Assembly (NCBI RefSeq): GCF_014645515.1
Contig: NZ_BMLW01000012.1
Coordinates: forward strand, 15,529-79,528
Direction: 5' to 3'
Source: Oceanobacillus neutriphilus
GTDB lineage: Bacteria > Bacillota > Bacilli > Bacillales > Amphibacillaceae
Length of the DNA: 64,000 bases
The notes beneath the pieces are model-generated. The model was not told the DNA's origin. It ran no database searches and was given only the letters and a program-made list of their open reading frames with translations. The position numbers were made by a program, and so were the translations under genes. Below are positions 55,249 to 63,902 of the stretch, one piece after another. How positions within the stretch are numbered: the stretch's first letter is position 1; each line of letters opens with the position of its first letter.

Positions 55249-57750
55249 TTAATCGTCCTCATCGTTTGAGCTGGATGAGGACATGCTGGCCGGAATACCT
55301 ATTTTCAACCATTTATCAGTTTCGGTTCTTGGATAGAGCATTGAAAAGTCGCTCATATTATCATAGCCTTCTTCTCTCAGCCAGTCAGGGTTAAACATAA
55401 TTCCATTTCCTTTACTCAATGAGCTTCCATCATCGCCTGATTTAGGAACAAGTCTGCTGCCTTTTGTTAAACTGTTATCTTTCTCGGTTGGTACGTAGCG
55501 GGAGTCAAATAAATCTGTTTTTACAAGTCCTACTTCTTCACATAAATCAGACGGAAGCTTCCCTGATACTGCACAGTAGCTTCGTTCCACGATACCGTCC
55601 GGCCGTTCAAATCGCTTCTCTGGTGTCACTAAAACCGGATCGACTTTAGCTGAAGCATTAATTAATTCTGTCCACAGCTTCATATTACGCTGACTGTATG
55701 TGAGATGATAAGGATGATCAATTGATGCCGGTTTTTCATAGCCTATCCAGGTACCGAATGTGACATTTGGGTTTGTCGCAACAAACCAGGCATCGTGATA
55801 GTCTTGAGATGTTCCGGTTTTTCCGGCCCAGTCAACATTTGTATTTTGAAGCTGGGAATTAATATAACGAGCTGTTCCATTATTAATAACATCACGCATC
55901 ATATCTACAGTCAAATAAGTCGTTTGTGGAGAAAATACATCCACAGGCTCTGTTTTATGCTCGTAAAGGACATCGCCCTCAGCATTGGTAATTTTATCGA
56001 TCATATAAGCATCCGCAAATTTTCCGTTATTGCCAAATGTGGAAAAGGCATTGACGTTTTCTTCTACAGATATACCATGATCCATAGCTCCAATAGATAG
56101 AGAGGGCTGGACATGATCTCCTTCTGTTAACGAAGTGATTCCCATCTTTTCTAAATATTCCGCAGCAGGGTCTTTATCAATAATTTTCATATAAGTATCT
56201 ACGGCAGGAATATTATATGAGTTAGTAAGCGCAGTACGGGCAGAAACAAGCCCATAATTGCCGCCTCCATAGTTTTTTAAATCATAGGTACCATTCGCAA
56301 ATGATCGCGGATAGTCAGCTATAGAAGTGGCCGGTTGAATAATGCCTTCCTCCATCGCTGGTGCATAGTCAAGTAAAGGCTTAATAGTACTGCCGATGGA
56401 ACGTTTTGTATCAGTAGCAAAATTCACCTGATGTTCTTCATCAAAACCGCGTCCGCCTACAAAAGAAAGAATTTTACCGGAATTATTTTCAACCATGATA
56501 GCTCCAGCCTGGATTGGCTGTGTCACTTCATATTCTTCTCCATCACTGTTTGTAGCAGTGTAGGTTTGGGCATAACCGTAGTCAGAATAATTTTTTGCGA
56601 CTTCTTCCATGGCATCATACATTTCCTTGTTAATCGTTGTATGAATTTGATAACCTCCGTCACGCATTTCTTTTTCTGTGCGCTCTGCGTACTCTTTCCT
56701 TAAATCATCATCTTCTGCCAGATCTTCCTCTGTAACTCCATCTTCTTCCATCAATAATCCCCTAATAATTTCCTTCGCCCGTTTTTCCACTTCATATGTG
56801 ACGTAAGGATATCGATCTGTGGAAGAAGGGACGGAATCAATAAAATCACCGGCAATATCATAATTTGCAGCTTCTTCCAGTTCTTCATCTGTTATATAGT
56901 CCATATCCTGCATACGGTTTAGTACCGTTTTCATACGATTAATCCCAGGCTGTAAATCTTCCTCTGATTTCAGTTCACCTTCAGCTGTAAAAGGTGTGTA
57001 AGAGGAAGGACCCTGTGGAAGACCTGCCAGGTAAGCTGCCTGCGGAAGAGTCAGCTCGGAAGCATCGACACCAAAAATACCTTTGGATGCAGTTTGTATA
57101 CCTGCAATATTACGACCGGATGAATTTCTTCCATAAGGGATAATATTTAAATAAGCTTCTATGATTTCATCTTTTGTAAAATAATTTTCCAGCCGCATTG
57201 CTAATAATATTTCCTTGGCCTTTCGATCAAATGATACTTCATCCGTCAAAATTTGATTCTTAATAAGCTGCTGCGTGAGTGTACTTCCTCCTGTCTGTAC
57301 AGAGGAGTTTAGAAATTCCTGCGCCGTTGCTCTTAAGATAGCTTTTGGCACAACACCCTCATGCTCGGGAAAATACTCATCCTCTGTTGCAATAACAGCA
57401 TCAACCAATGTGGGCGAGATATTTTCAAGCTTTACTTCTTCACGATATAAATCACTTCTGATATCTCCTAAGTAAACATCATTTGCAAAATAAATACTGG
57501 ACGTCTCAGAATAATTGTAAATATCCTCTGCCATCGATGCTTCACTTCTCAGCGGTTCATCATGGACCAGTGATGCAAAGTATCCAAGTCCGATTCCACC
57601 GACGAAAATCCCGCCGATGACACCAATAATCATGACAAATAATACAATATTCCAAACAACGTCATATGTAATTCTTGATGCCTGCTGGAGAATACCTTTT
57701 TTCCACCAGTTCTTTATAGTATTAAAAAAACGTTGCAGGTTTTCTTTCAT
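55249..57750 (-). CDS. Class A penicillin-binding protein (PBP1A family)
   Basis: An 833-residue bifunctional cell wall synthase. One membrane helix (about residues 33-60) is followed by a GT51 glycosyltransferase domain (catalytic Glu in ATEDEYFPEHEGV near 120; GGSTLTQQLIKN) and a transpeptidase domain with SxxK in GSTIKPLLDY near 453, SYN near 510 and KTGTSQDYHDAWF near 640. The tail is Ser/Asp-rich and ends SSSSSNDEDD. It polymerises and cross-links peptidoglycan outside the membrane. It lies between acuA and the tyrS leader and is read alone. I do not assign one of the B. subtilis pbp names. Confidence 0.9.
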   Translation of the reverse strand: MKENLQRFFNTIKNWWKKGILQQASRITYDVVWNIVLFVMIIGVIGGIFVGGIGLGYFASLVHDEPLRSEASMAEDIYNYSETSSIYFANDVYLGDIRSDLYREEVKLENISPTLVDAVIATEDEYFPEHEGVVPKAILRATAQEFLNSSVQTGGSTLTQQLIKNQILTDEVSFDRKAKEILLAMRLENYFTKDEIIEAYLNIIPYGRNSSGRNIAGIQTASKGIFGVDASELTLPQAAYLAGLPQGPSSYTPFTAEGELKSEEDLQPGINRMKTVLNRMQDMDYITDEELEEAANYDIAGDFIDSVPSSTDRYPYVTYEVEKRAKEIIRGLLMEEDGVTEEDLAEDDDLRKEYAERTEKEMRDGGYQIHTTINKEMYDAMEEVAKNYSDYGYAQTYTATNSDGEEYEVTQPIQAGAIMVENNSGKILSFVGGRGFDEEHQVNFATDTKRSIGSTIKPLLDYAPAMEEGIIQPATSIADYPRSFANGTYDLKNYGGGNYGLVSARTALTNSYNIPAVDTYMKIIDKDPAAEYLEKMGITSLTEGDHVQPSLSIGAMDHGISVEENVNAFSTFGNNGKFADAYMIDKITNAEGDVLYEHKTEPVDVFSPQTTYLTVDMMRDVINNGTARYINSQLQNTNVDWAGKTGTSQDYHDAWFVATNPNVTFGTWIGYEKPASIDHPYHLTYSQRNMKLWTELINASAKVDPVLVTPEKRFERPDGIVERSYCAVSGKLPSDLCEEVGLVKTDLFDSRYVPTEKDNSLTKGSRLVPKSGDDGSSLSKGNGIMFNPDWLREEGYDNMSDFSMLYPRTETDKWLKIGIPASMSSSSSNDEDD

Positions 57751-57830
57751 AATCTACATTAGACCTCCTAATTCTACATTTATTATAACATAGAGAAAAT
57801 GGAGTTTGGTAGTAAGACGATAAGAAATAG

Positions 57831-57859
57831 TTGCATAGAAATGTTATTTATGCTATGAA
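57831..57859 (+). promoter_or_regulatory. Candidate promoter of the tyrS T-box transcript
   Basis: TTGCAT at 57831-57836 and TATGAA at 57854-57859 with 17-bp spacing, just upstream of the T-box leader. Confidence 0.5.
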
Positions 57860-57879
57860 TAGTATCATATAAATTATGA

Positions 57880-58123
57880 AGCATTGAAGGATCGGAGTAG
57901 CGTTGTGAATCCCTGTATCAGAGAACTGACGGTTGGTGCAAGTCAGCATACATTCACATGCGAATTACAATCTGGAGCATTTCTTCTTACTGGCTGTTTG
58001 TCGATAAGAAGAACGGTGTAAAACATCGTTAACAAACCTTAAGTGGCTGTATAATACAGCAACAAGGGTGGTACCGCGAATCCAACTCGTCCCTTTCTTT
58101 TATGAGAGGAGACGGGTTTTTTT
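57880..58123 (+). promoter_or_regulatory. Tyrosine T-box leader of tyrS
   Basis: The T-box core AAGGGTGGTACCGCG is at 58064-58078. Stem I lies at about 57890-57985, with the specifier TAC at 57966-57968 in GAATTACAATCTGGAGC, which would pair with tRNA-Tyr. A terminator, with arms around 58084-58095 and 58104-58116 followed by a T run, competes with the antiterminator. Uncharged tRNA-Tyr should allow readthrough into tyrS. Confidence 0.9.
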
Positions 58124-58195
58124 ATTTTCTCTCTTTAAAAAGTGGATTTAACAGCAGGAGTTGCAGGTGAAACAAAAAATCAAGGAGGAAGAATC

Positions 58196-59473
58196 ATGAA
58201 CATTTTACAAGACTTAGAAAACAGAGGATTAATTAATCAAGTTACTGATCGGGACGGATTACAAAAGCATCTCGAAAATAATCAGGTAACACTATACTGT
58301 GGATTTGACCCGACAGCAGACAGCCTGCATATTGGCCACCTGGTTCCTTTAACGATGCTGCGCAGATTTCAGCGGGCAGGACATAAACCGATTGCTTTAG
58401 TCGGTGGCGGGACAGGGATGATCGGGGATCCAAGCGGACGGTCAAGTGAACGCAGCTTGAATACGGAAGAGGTTGTTTTTGGATTTACAGAAAGTATTCA
58501 AAATCAAATTGCTAAAATAGTTGATATGGATGATAAATCAAATGACAATCAGGTTATTTCCCGTAATAACCATGACTGGTTAGGAAATATGACAATCATT
58601 GATTTTCTTCGTGGGGCAGGGAAGCATTTTGGCATCAATTACATGCTGTCAAAGGATTCCGTTTCAGCAAGGCTTGCACAAGGTATTACGTTTACTGAGT
58701 TCAGTTACATGATTCTGCAGTCTTTAGACTTTTTAAGACTGTATGAAGAAGAAAATTGTACACTGCAAATTGGCGGAAGTGATCAATGGGGTAATATTAC
58801 TGCCGGACTGGAGCTTATCCGCCGCTCCAGAGAAAATCAAGGTGAAACAGCAGAAGTATATGGTTTAACAGTACCTCTTATTACAACCGCAGATGGAGTG
58901 AAATTTGGGAAAACTGCTGGCAATGCAATTTGGCTGGACCCTGAAAAAACATCACCATATGAATTTTACCAGTTTTGGATTAATGTAGATGACCGTGATG
59001 TTATCCGTTTTATTAAATACTTTACCTTCCTGACTGATAAAGAAATTGCGGAATTGGAAAAAGAGGTGGAAAGTCAGCCGGAAAAACGTGTTGCTCAGCG
59101 GCGTCTGGCTGAGGAAATGACTAAGAGTATACATGATGAAGCTGCGCTGGTTCAGGCTCAAAGAATTTCTGAAGCATTATTCAGCGGAGATATAAAGCAG
59201 CTGAATGTTGCAGAAGTAGAACAGGCGTTTAAGGATGTTCCTAATCACGATGTTTTGAAGGAGCCGGTTGGTCTGATTGACTTATTAGTGAATGCTTCTA
59301 TTTCTTCATCCAAGCGGCAGGCAAGAGAAGATGTTAAAAACGGAGCTATCTACATTAATGGAGATCGTGTACAGGAGTTGGATTACACTGTAGATGAACC
59401 GGATCGATTAGGAGATGCCTTCACAGTTATTCGCAGAGGAAAGAAAAAATACTTCTTAATTCGTTTTCAATAA
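58196..59473 (+). CDS. tyrS: Tyrosyl-tRNA synthetase
   Basis: A 425-residue class I synthetase. The HIGH motif is HIGHL at residues 45-49, the KMSKS equivalent is KFGKT near 236, and an S4 RNA-binding domain occupies about 360-425 (SSSKRQAREDVKNGAIYINGDRV). I start at ATG 58196, after AAGGAGG; 18 in-frame codons upstream (from 58142) fall between the T-box terminator and the ribosome site. Expression is controlled by the T-box leader. Confidence 0.96.
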   Translation: MNILQDLENRGLINQVTDRDGLQKHLENNQVTLYCGFDPTADSLHIGHLVPLTMLRRFQRAGHKPIALVGGGTGMIGDPSGRSSERSLNTEEVVFGFTESIQNQIAKIVDMDDKSNDNQVISRNNHDWLGNMTIIDFLRGAGKHFGINYMLSKDSVSARLAQGITFTEFSYMILQSLDFLRLYEEENCTLQIGGSDQWGNITAGLELIRRSRENQGETAEVYGLTVPLITTADGVKFGKTAGNAIWLDPEKTSPYEFYQFWINVDDRDVIRFIKYFTFLTDKEIAELEKEVESQPEKRVAQRRLAEEMTKSIHDEAALVQAQRISEALFSGDIKQLNVAEVEQAFKDVPNHDVLKEPVGLIDLLVNASISSSKRQAREDVKNGAIYINGDRVQELDYTVDEPDRLGDAFTVIRRGKKKYFLIRFQ

Positions 59474-59497
59474 AAATACTGTTTAAAAAAGTAAATG

Positions 59498-59540
59498 AAA
59501 AAATAGATTTGACGCTATTTTATCGTCAAATCTATTTTTT
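59498..59540. terminator. Bidirectional terminator between tyrS and degV
   Basis: AAAAAATAGATTTGACG pairs exactly with CGTCAAATCTATTTTTT. Confidence 0.87.
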
Positions 59541-59575
59541 CATCCAATATATGATGTACAAGCAAGAATATATTA

Positions 59576-60433
59576 TTACTTATTGCAGAAGAATAAGGCC
59601 AGGGTTCCTGGACCAGAATGTGCACCAATCACAGATCCAACCATTTCAATAATGATATTTTCTCCTTTTACACTAAACTTGTCCTGTATCAATTTTGAAA
59701 GCTCCTGTGCACGAGGCAGGTCATCACCATGGCTGATTCCGATGATTTGGTTTTCTAAGTTATTGCCTCGCTTGTCCATTACCTCAATCATTCGCTTAAG
59801 TACTTTCTTCGTTCCGCGAATTTTTTCTAAAGGAATGAGTTTTCCACCTTCAACATGCAGAAGGGGCTTGATATTTAATAAGCCGCCGACTAATGCCGCG
59901 GTCTTGCTCACACGTCCGCCGCGATATAAATACTCTAAATTATCTACAGTAAATATATGCTCCATACGTCCAGCATTTTTATCAGTTTGCGCAATAAGTT
60001 CATCAAAAGAGATATTCTGCCGGGCCATTTTTGCAGCTTCTAATACTACTAAGCCAAGTCCCAGTGATGCACATTTGGAATCAATAATATGTAGCTGTGC
60101 TTCTGGGTAGTCTTCTTTGATTTCTTGTTCAACAATCTTTGCAGCTTGGTAGGTTCCTGATAATTCTGATGAAAAGGCGATATAAAGCAAAGGTTTTTCG
60201 GCTTTAGCATAGGAAGTAAAAATTTCTTTAAACTGATTGACAGATGCCTGGGATGTTTTTGGAGTCTGGCCTTCCCGCATAGCATCATAGATTGTCTTGG
60301 GACTAATATCGATACTGTCCCGGTAGTCTTTTTCGTTTAGATGAACAGTTAATGGTATCATTTCAATATTATATTCGTTATAATAATGTTCGGATAAATC
60401 GCATGCGCTGTCAGCTAGAATGGTGATTGACAT
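59576..60433 (-). CDS. DegV-family fatty-acid-binding protein (FakB-like)
   Basis: A 285-residue DegV protein. It starts MSITILADSACDLSEHYY, with the fatty-acid-head-group region TSQASVNQF near 62 and the GRVSKTAALVGGLLNIKPLL block near 172. DegV/FakB proteins present fatty acids to the FakA kinase. I start at ATG 60431-60433, which gives the usual family N-terminus; 14 codons further upstream are open (60475). It is divergent from the YitT-family gene. Confidence 0.88.
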   Translation of the reverse strand: MSITILADSACDLSEHYYNEYNIEMIPLTVHLNEKDYRDSIDISPKTIYDAMREGQTPKTSQASVNQFKEIFTSYAKAEKPLLYIAFSSELSGTYQAAKIVEQEIKEDYPEAQLHIIDSKCASLGLGLVVLEAAKMARQNISFDELIAQTDKNAGRMEHIFTVDNLEYLYRGGRVSKTAALVGGLLNIKPLLHVEGGKLIPLEKIRGTKKVLKRMIEVMDKRGNNLENQIIGISHGDDLPRAQELSKLIQDKFSVKGENIIIEMVGSVIGAHSGPGTLALFFCNK

Positions 60434-60528
60434 TTTAATCACATCCATTTCTCTAAAATGTGTTTTGTATATCAAGTTTACGTTTAATTGAATGTTTAGT
60501 CAAAAAATTTAATAAAGGAGGCTGTTTT

Positions 60529-61371
60529 GTGTTTTATATTGAAGCAAAAAGGATAATTATTGTTATAGTCGGTGCATTATTAAATGCTATTTCTTTAAAC
60601 TTTTTCCTTATTGGGGCAAATGTTTATGCAAGTGGATTTACAGGAGCAGCCCAGCTATTATCCAGTATTTTTAATGATTTCTTAGGCGTTAGCCTGTCCA
60701 CAGGTGTTTTACTGGCCCTTTTAAATATACCGGTTCTTATTTTAGGCTGGATAAAGGTTGGAAAGGGATTTACGATTTATAGTGTTATATCCGTATTTTT
60801 CTCAACTTTGTTTTTAGAAATATTGCCGCTGGTTTCTATTTCTAATGATATTATATTAAACGCTGTTTTTGGCGGCGTTATTGCAGGTATTGGTGTTGGT
60901 ATAACATTAAAAGCCGGAGCTTCTACCGGTGGCATGGACATTGTTGCAATGATATTATCCCGTCTGAAAGATAAACCGATCGGAACCTATTTTTTAATTA
61001 TGAATTCCTTAATTATTATTATAGCCGGTATAATGTACGAGCCTGAAAATGCTTTGTACACGATGCTGACTCTTTATGTAACCACCCGTGTCATTGATAC
61101 AATTCATACCCGTTATGAGAAGGTTACGGCGATGATTGTTACAAAGAAAACAGATGAGCTTCAGAAAGCTATACACGATAAGATGATAAGAGGAATTACG
61201 ATTTTACCTGCAAAGGGAGCATATACAAAAACAGATAAAAGTCTTATGTACCTTGTTATTACAAGATATGAATTGTATGATTTAGAAAGAATAATTAATG
61301 AAGTAGATCCGGAGGCATTTACAAACATTGTAGAAACTGCCGGAATTTATGGGTTCTTTAGAAAAGATTAA
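60529..61371 (+). CDS. YitT-family membrane protein with DUF2179 domain
   Basis: A 280-residue protein with five or six membrane helices (residues 1-190), containing the GxxxSTGGMDIVA signature (KAGASTGGMDIVAMIL), and a C-terminal cytosolic DUF2179 domain (ILPAKGAYTKTDKSLMYLVITRYEL..). The function of the family is unknown; transport is suspected. The start is GTG 60529, correctly placed after AAAGGAGG; the open frame continues upstream to 60460 without support. A lipoprotein gene follows closely. Confidence 0.87.
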   Translation: MFYIEAKRIIIVIVGALLNAISLNFFLIGANVYASGFTGAAQLLSSIFNDFLGVSLSTGVLLALLNIPVLILGWIKVGKGFTIYSVISVFFSTLFLEILPLVSISNDIILNAVFGGVIAGIGVGITLKAGASTGGMDIVAMILSRLKDKPIGTYFLIMNSLIIIIAGIMYEPENALYTMLTLYVTTRVIDTIHTRYEKVTAMIVTKKTDELQKAIHDKMIRGITILPAKGAYTKTDKSLMYLVITRYELYDLERIINEVDPEAFTNIVETAGIYGFFRKD

Positions 61372-61386
61372 AAAGGTGTGTATGGT

Positions 61387-61818
61387 ATGAAACGTTGGTA
61401 TGTTGTTATTGCCGCGGCGGTGCTGTTAGCAGGCTGTGGGAATAGAGAAGAGGAAGTTATCGAACCGGCTGGTCCTGAAGACAGTGTTGAAACAGAGAAT
61501 CAGACAACGGATGCAGTGACATTTCAGGAAATTGATGTTACAGCAGAAGGGGAACAATTCCATATTATTGGTCAGGTGAAGACTTCGGCAGATGTTTTTT
61601 TCTATAGAATTGAGCAGGATGGAGAAGTTATTCAAGAGGAAGAAAGTGTCAGGCTTGAAGGAGAGGATCCAGAGGCCTTTCGAAGCTTTGGAATCATGGA
61701 GACTTTTTCAGGTGATATATTAGAGCATGAGGAGCCGCCAATTGTTATTATGTATGGAAAAAATAAAGATAATAAAGAAATTAACGCAAACTTTGTACCA
61801 ATAGATACAGAACAGTAG
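61387..61818 (+). CDS. Small lipoprotein with possible Gmad2-like beta domain
   Basis: A 143-residue protein with signal MKRWYVVIAAAVLLAGC and a lipobox LAGC, so it should be anchored to the outer face of the membrane. An acidic linker follows, then about 90 residues of beta-strand pattern (FQEIDVTAEGEQFHIIGQV.. to ..PIVIMYGKN) reminiscent of Gmad2-type immunoglobulin-like domains. AAAGGTG precedes ATG 61387; GTG 61378 overlaps it. Six bases after the YitT gene stop the region begins, so they may be co-transcribed. Confidence 0.7.
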   Translation: MKRWYVVIAAAVLLAGCGNREEEVIEPAGPEDSVETENQTTDAVTFQEIDVTAEGEQFHIIGQVKTSADVFFYRIEQDGEVIQEEESVRLEGEDPEAFRSFGIMETFSGDILEHEEPPIVIMYGKNKDNKEINANFVPIDTEQ

Positions 61819-61850
61819 TCTATAGAATACATATTTGCTTGAGATAAGGA

Positions 61851-61902
61851 GCCCAAATGATTAGACAATCCTTTAGAAATTGTAGATCAATTGGGCTTTC
61901 TT
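61851..61902 (+). terminator. Terminator after the lipoprotein gene
   Basis: GCCCAAATGA pairs with TCAATTGGGC (imperfect), followed by TTTCTTTC. Confidence 0.6.
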
Positions 61903-61940
61903 TCAGTAAACAACAACTTGCAGCTTAAAATTAATGAGTA

Positions 61941-61978
61941 AAAAAAGAAGAGGCAGGATAGTTCCCGGCCTCTTTTTA
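61941..61978 (-). terminator. Terminator after the Nfu_N gene
   Basis: On the minus strand AAAAAGAGGCC pairs with GCCTCTTCTTTTTT, directly after the stop of the gene at 61976. Confidence 0.6.
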
Positions 61979-62239
61979 ATAACCAAATTTCACAAATAAT
62001 TCTTCTACCTTTGGGTTAATATTTTCCCAGTCCGCGTCGAAATGTTTGTTAACTGTAATAAAATTTTGATAACCAAATACATTATCAACGTCTTCAAGTT
62101 TCATTAATTCATTTAATATTTCATGTTCACTGACATCGCCGGGCATAACAGAAATACTGCTTGTCCCAGAAAAAATAACCTTATCCGATGTATATTTCAT
62201 TGCGTTTGGATTCGGTGTGGGGGAAATATGTACTGCCAT
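61976..62239 (-). CDS. Stand-alone Nfu/NifU N-terminal domain protein
   Basis: An 87-residue protein formed entirely of a Nfu_N domain (ISPTPNPNAMKYTSDKVIFSG, LMKLEDVDNVFGYQNFITVNK). In larger Nfu proteins this domain precedes the CxxC iron-sulfur scaffold; no cysteine is present here, so it cannot hold a cluster. Similar domains occur at the C-terminus of some Bacillus HEAT-repeat proteins. AGGAGGTACTC precedes the ATG. A partner or adaptor role is inferred. Confidence 0.85.
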   Translation of the reverse strand: MAVHISPTPNPNAMKYTSDKVIFSGTSSISVMPGDVSEHEILNELMKLEDVDNVFGYQNFITVNKHFDADWENINPKVEELFVKFGY

Positions 62240-62402
62240 GTGAGTACCTCCTCATGTAATTGTTCATAAGTTCATATTAACAGAAAATCCATAAGAGATA
62301 AAGAAAGGAAGGCTGCCTATATTTTGAATGGCAGCCTTCCTTATAAAAAATGATTATATAATAATTTTTTTCATTGATATATTCTTATGCTAAAGATATA
62401 AT

Positions 62403-62643
62403 TATCTAGCTCCGAGCGCCAAACTTTAGAGATTTCACGTCACACCCTACGATAAAGAAGACTTAGTGATTGGCAAGCCGTCAGGCGTAGACAGAGCTAA
62501 AGTTGGGACTGCGATTACTCGCCCCATCAAAACCGCCGCACTTATGCCCTGGGGTGAAAGTCAACATCGGTTTAAAGTAAAGGAAGGTCGACTAAAAGCA
62601 GGCTGAAGCCTAACGTCGACATACCCCTAAAGGGGCATGTTTC
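62403..62643. repeat. Intergenic repeat block between nfu_N and Cof phosphatase genes
   Basis: It starts TAGCTCCGAGCGCCAAAC, of a type I recall as common in intergenic DNA of Oceanobacillus and relatives. It contains a GGGAC/GCCCC stem with the TGCGATTACTC loop (62505-62525), GGTCGAC..GTCGAC arms around GCAGGCTGAAGCCTAAC, and a CCCCTAAAGGGG hairpin. It ends just after the HAD gene stop. The 62240-62402 part holds a GGCAGCC-type hairpin (GGAAGGCTGCC/GGCAGCCTTCC) near 62308-62342, probably a terminator. Confidence 0.65.
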
Positions 62644-62645
62644 CT

Positions 62646-63530
62646 TTATCTCAGTTGTGCCGCTCCAATCTCTACGTTTTTAAACGGGCGCTCTCCGCTT
62701 TTCGTTTTTTCAAGATTTAAATATTTCTCTAAAAATACGCTGATGCCATCTTCTTCATTGGTTAAGGTTTGATGCTTGGAAACAGAGACGAGTTCATCAA
62801 TGGCGTTTCCCATCGAAACCCCGACGCCTGCGTAATCTATCATCTCTAAATCATTATCCTCATCACCAAAAGCAATAATATTTTCCCGGGAGATATTATA
62901 TTCATCAGCAATACGCTTGAGGCCAACCGCTTTATTCATTCCTTTTTTGATGATTTCAATGATATTCCATGGTGCTCCCCATTTACGGTGCTCAATGACT
63001 TCGGCATGGTAATCATTTAAATGATCCCTCAGCTCTTCTACCTGTGAAACATCCGGATGAATTAGAACAGACGTAGGATCATGTTGTAATTTTGATTTAA
63101 TGTCCCCAATAATATAAGGAGATTCCTCAGGAAAGCCTTTAAAGATAGTCATAATATCTTCACTGTATTGGTCTAAATAAACCTGGTCCTGTACTTCTGC
63201 TAATATATTTTTTACTTCGATAGCGTTGGAAATGTCAATAATCCGATGGGCAGTGGTCAGGGGCATCGGTGTGTGAATACCTTTCCAGCTGGTATCCAAA
63301 GGATGGTGTACAAGCGCTCCATTGAAATTTACCATGGGCGTTTTTAATTGGAGTTCCTGATAGTACTGAATACTGGCGCGGCCGGGTCTTCCTGTGGCAA
63401 TTACAACAATGTGGCCGGCTTCTATCGCTTGAAATACAGCCTGTTTATTTCTTACACTTATCTTCTTATCATCTGTCAATAACGTACCGTCTAAATCGAG
63501 TGCGATTAAGTGTCTGTTTTTATTTTCCAT
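62646..63530 (-). CDS. Cof-type HAD-superfamily phosphatase
   Basis: A 294-residue HAD hydrolase of the Cof subfamily. Motif I is DLDGTLL (about residues 11-17), motif II TGRPGR near 46, and motifs III/IV are KAVGL and GDEDNDLEMI near 215-230. The C2B cap domain lies between. Substrates of such enzymes are sugar phosphates, FMN or PLP and cannot be read here. I start at ATG 63528-63530 after GAGAGGTG; five upstream codons contain that site. A structured repeat lies immediately upstream. Confidence 0.87.
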   Translation of the reverse strand: MENKNRHLIALDLDGTLLTDDKKISVRNKQAVFQAIEAGHIVVIATGRPGRASIQYYQELQLKTPMVNFNGALVHHPLDTSWKGIHTPMPLTTAHRIIDISNAIEVKNILAEVQDQVYLDQYSEDIMTIFKGFPEESPYIIGDIKSKLQHDPTSVLIHPDVSQVEELRDHLNDYHAEVIEHRKWGAPWNIIEIIKKGMNKAVGLKRIADEYNISRENIIAFGDEDNDLEMIDYAGVGVSMGNAIDELVSVSKHQTLTNEEDGISVFLEKYLNLEKTKSGERPFKNVEIGAAQLR

Positions 63531-63555
63531 TCTGTCACCTCTCATTATGATTTGA

Positions 63556-63775
63556 CCGCAGTGTAACTGGCTGTATGACTCCCCGCTTCAAGAATAGAGA
63601 AGGAATGAAAATTCTTAGCGGGAGATCTAGCAGCCAGTAACGGCCCGATTCGTTCGGGCCTACAGGATGTAGGTCACAAAGGCGGTGCGACACGACGTCG
63701 CGAACTTAGCCTTTGTTCCTTACGTCATTCATTAGGGGATGAAAAGAATCCCCAATGAATGGAGTTTCACTTTAT
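63556..63775. repeat. Structured palindromic repeat upstream of the HAD gene (copy 2)
   Basis: It shares with 22775-22925 the start CGCAGTGTAACTGGCTGT, the arms CTTCAAGAAT, the junction GCCAGTAACGGCCCGATT and the end GAGTTTCACTTTAT. The middle is longer, with micro-hairpins TAC-AGGAT-GTA and GCGAC-ACGAC-GTCGC, and the last hairpin is CATTCATTAGGGGAT/ATCCCCAATGAATG. The element starts 26 bp upstream of the HAD start codon. The rest of this 372-bp gap is a promoter-like AT-rich stretch before the final gene. Confidence 0.75.
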
Positions 63776-63902
63776 GTTACCATGATTTGAAAATATGTAA
63801 AGTAAAGAAAAGTTAAATAAAAGCTGCTTTATTTGCGAAAGATATTACAAAAACTTTACAATAGAAGTAGTATGTTGATAAGTGAAAGGAAGCGTGTCAA
63901 AG

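Noticed and set aside
59583-60110. 175-codon frame opposite degV
   Set aside because: Shadow of the DegV reading frame; no ribosome site or recognisable domain.
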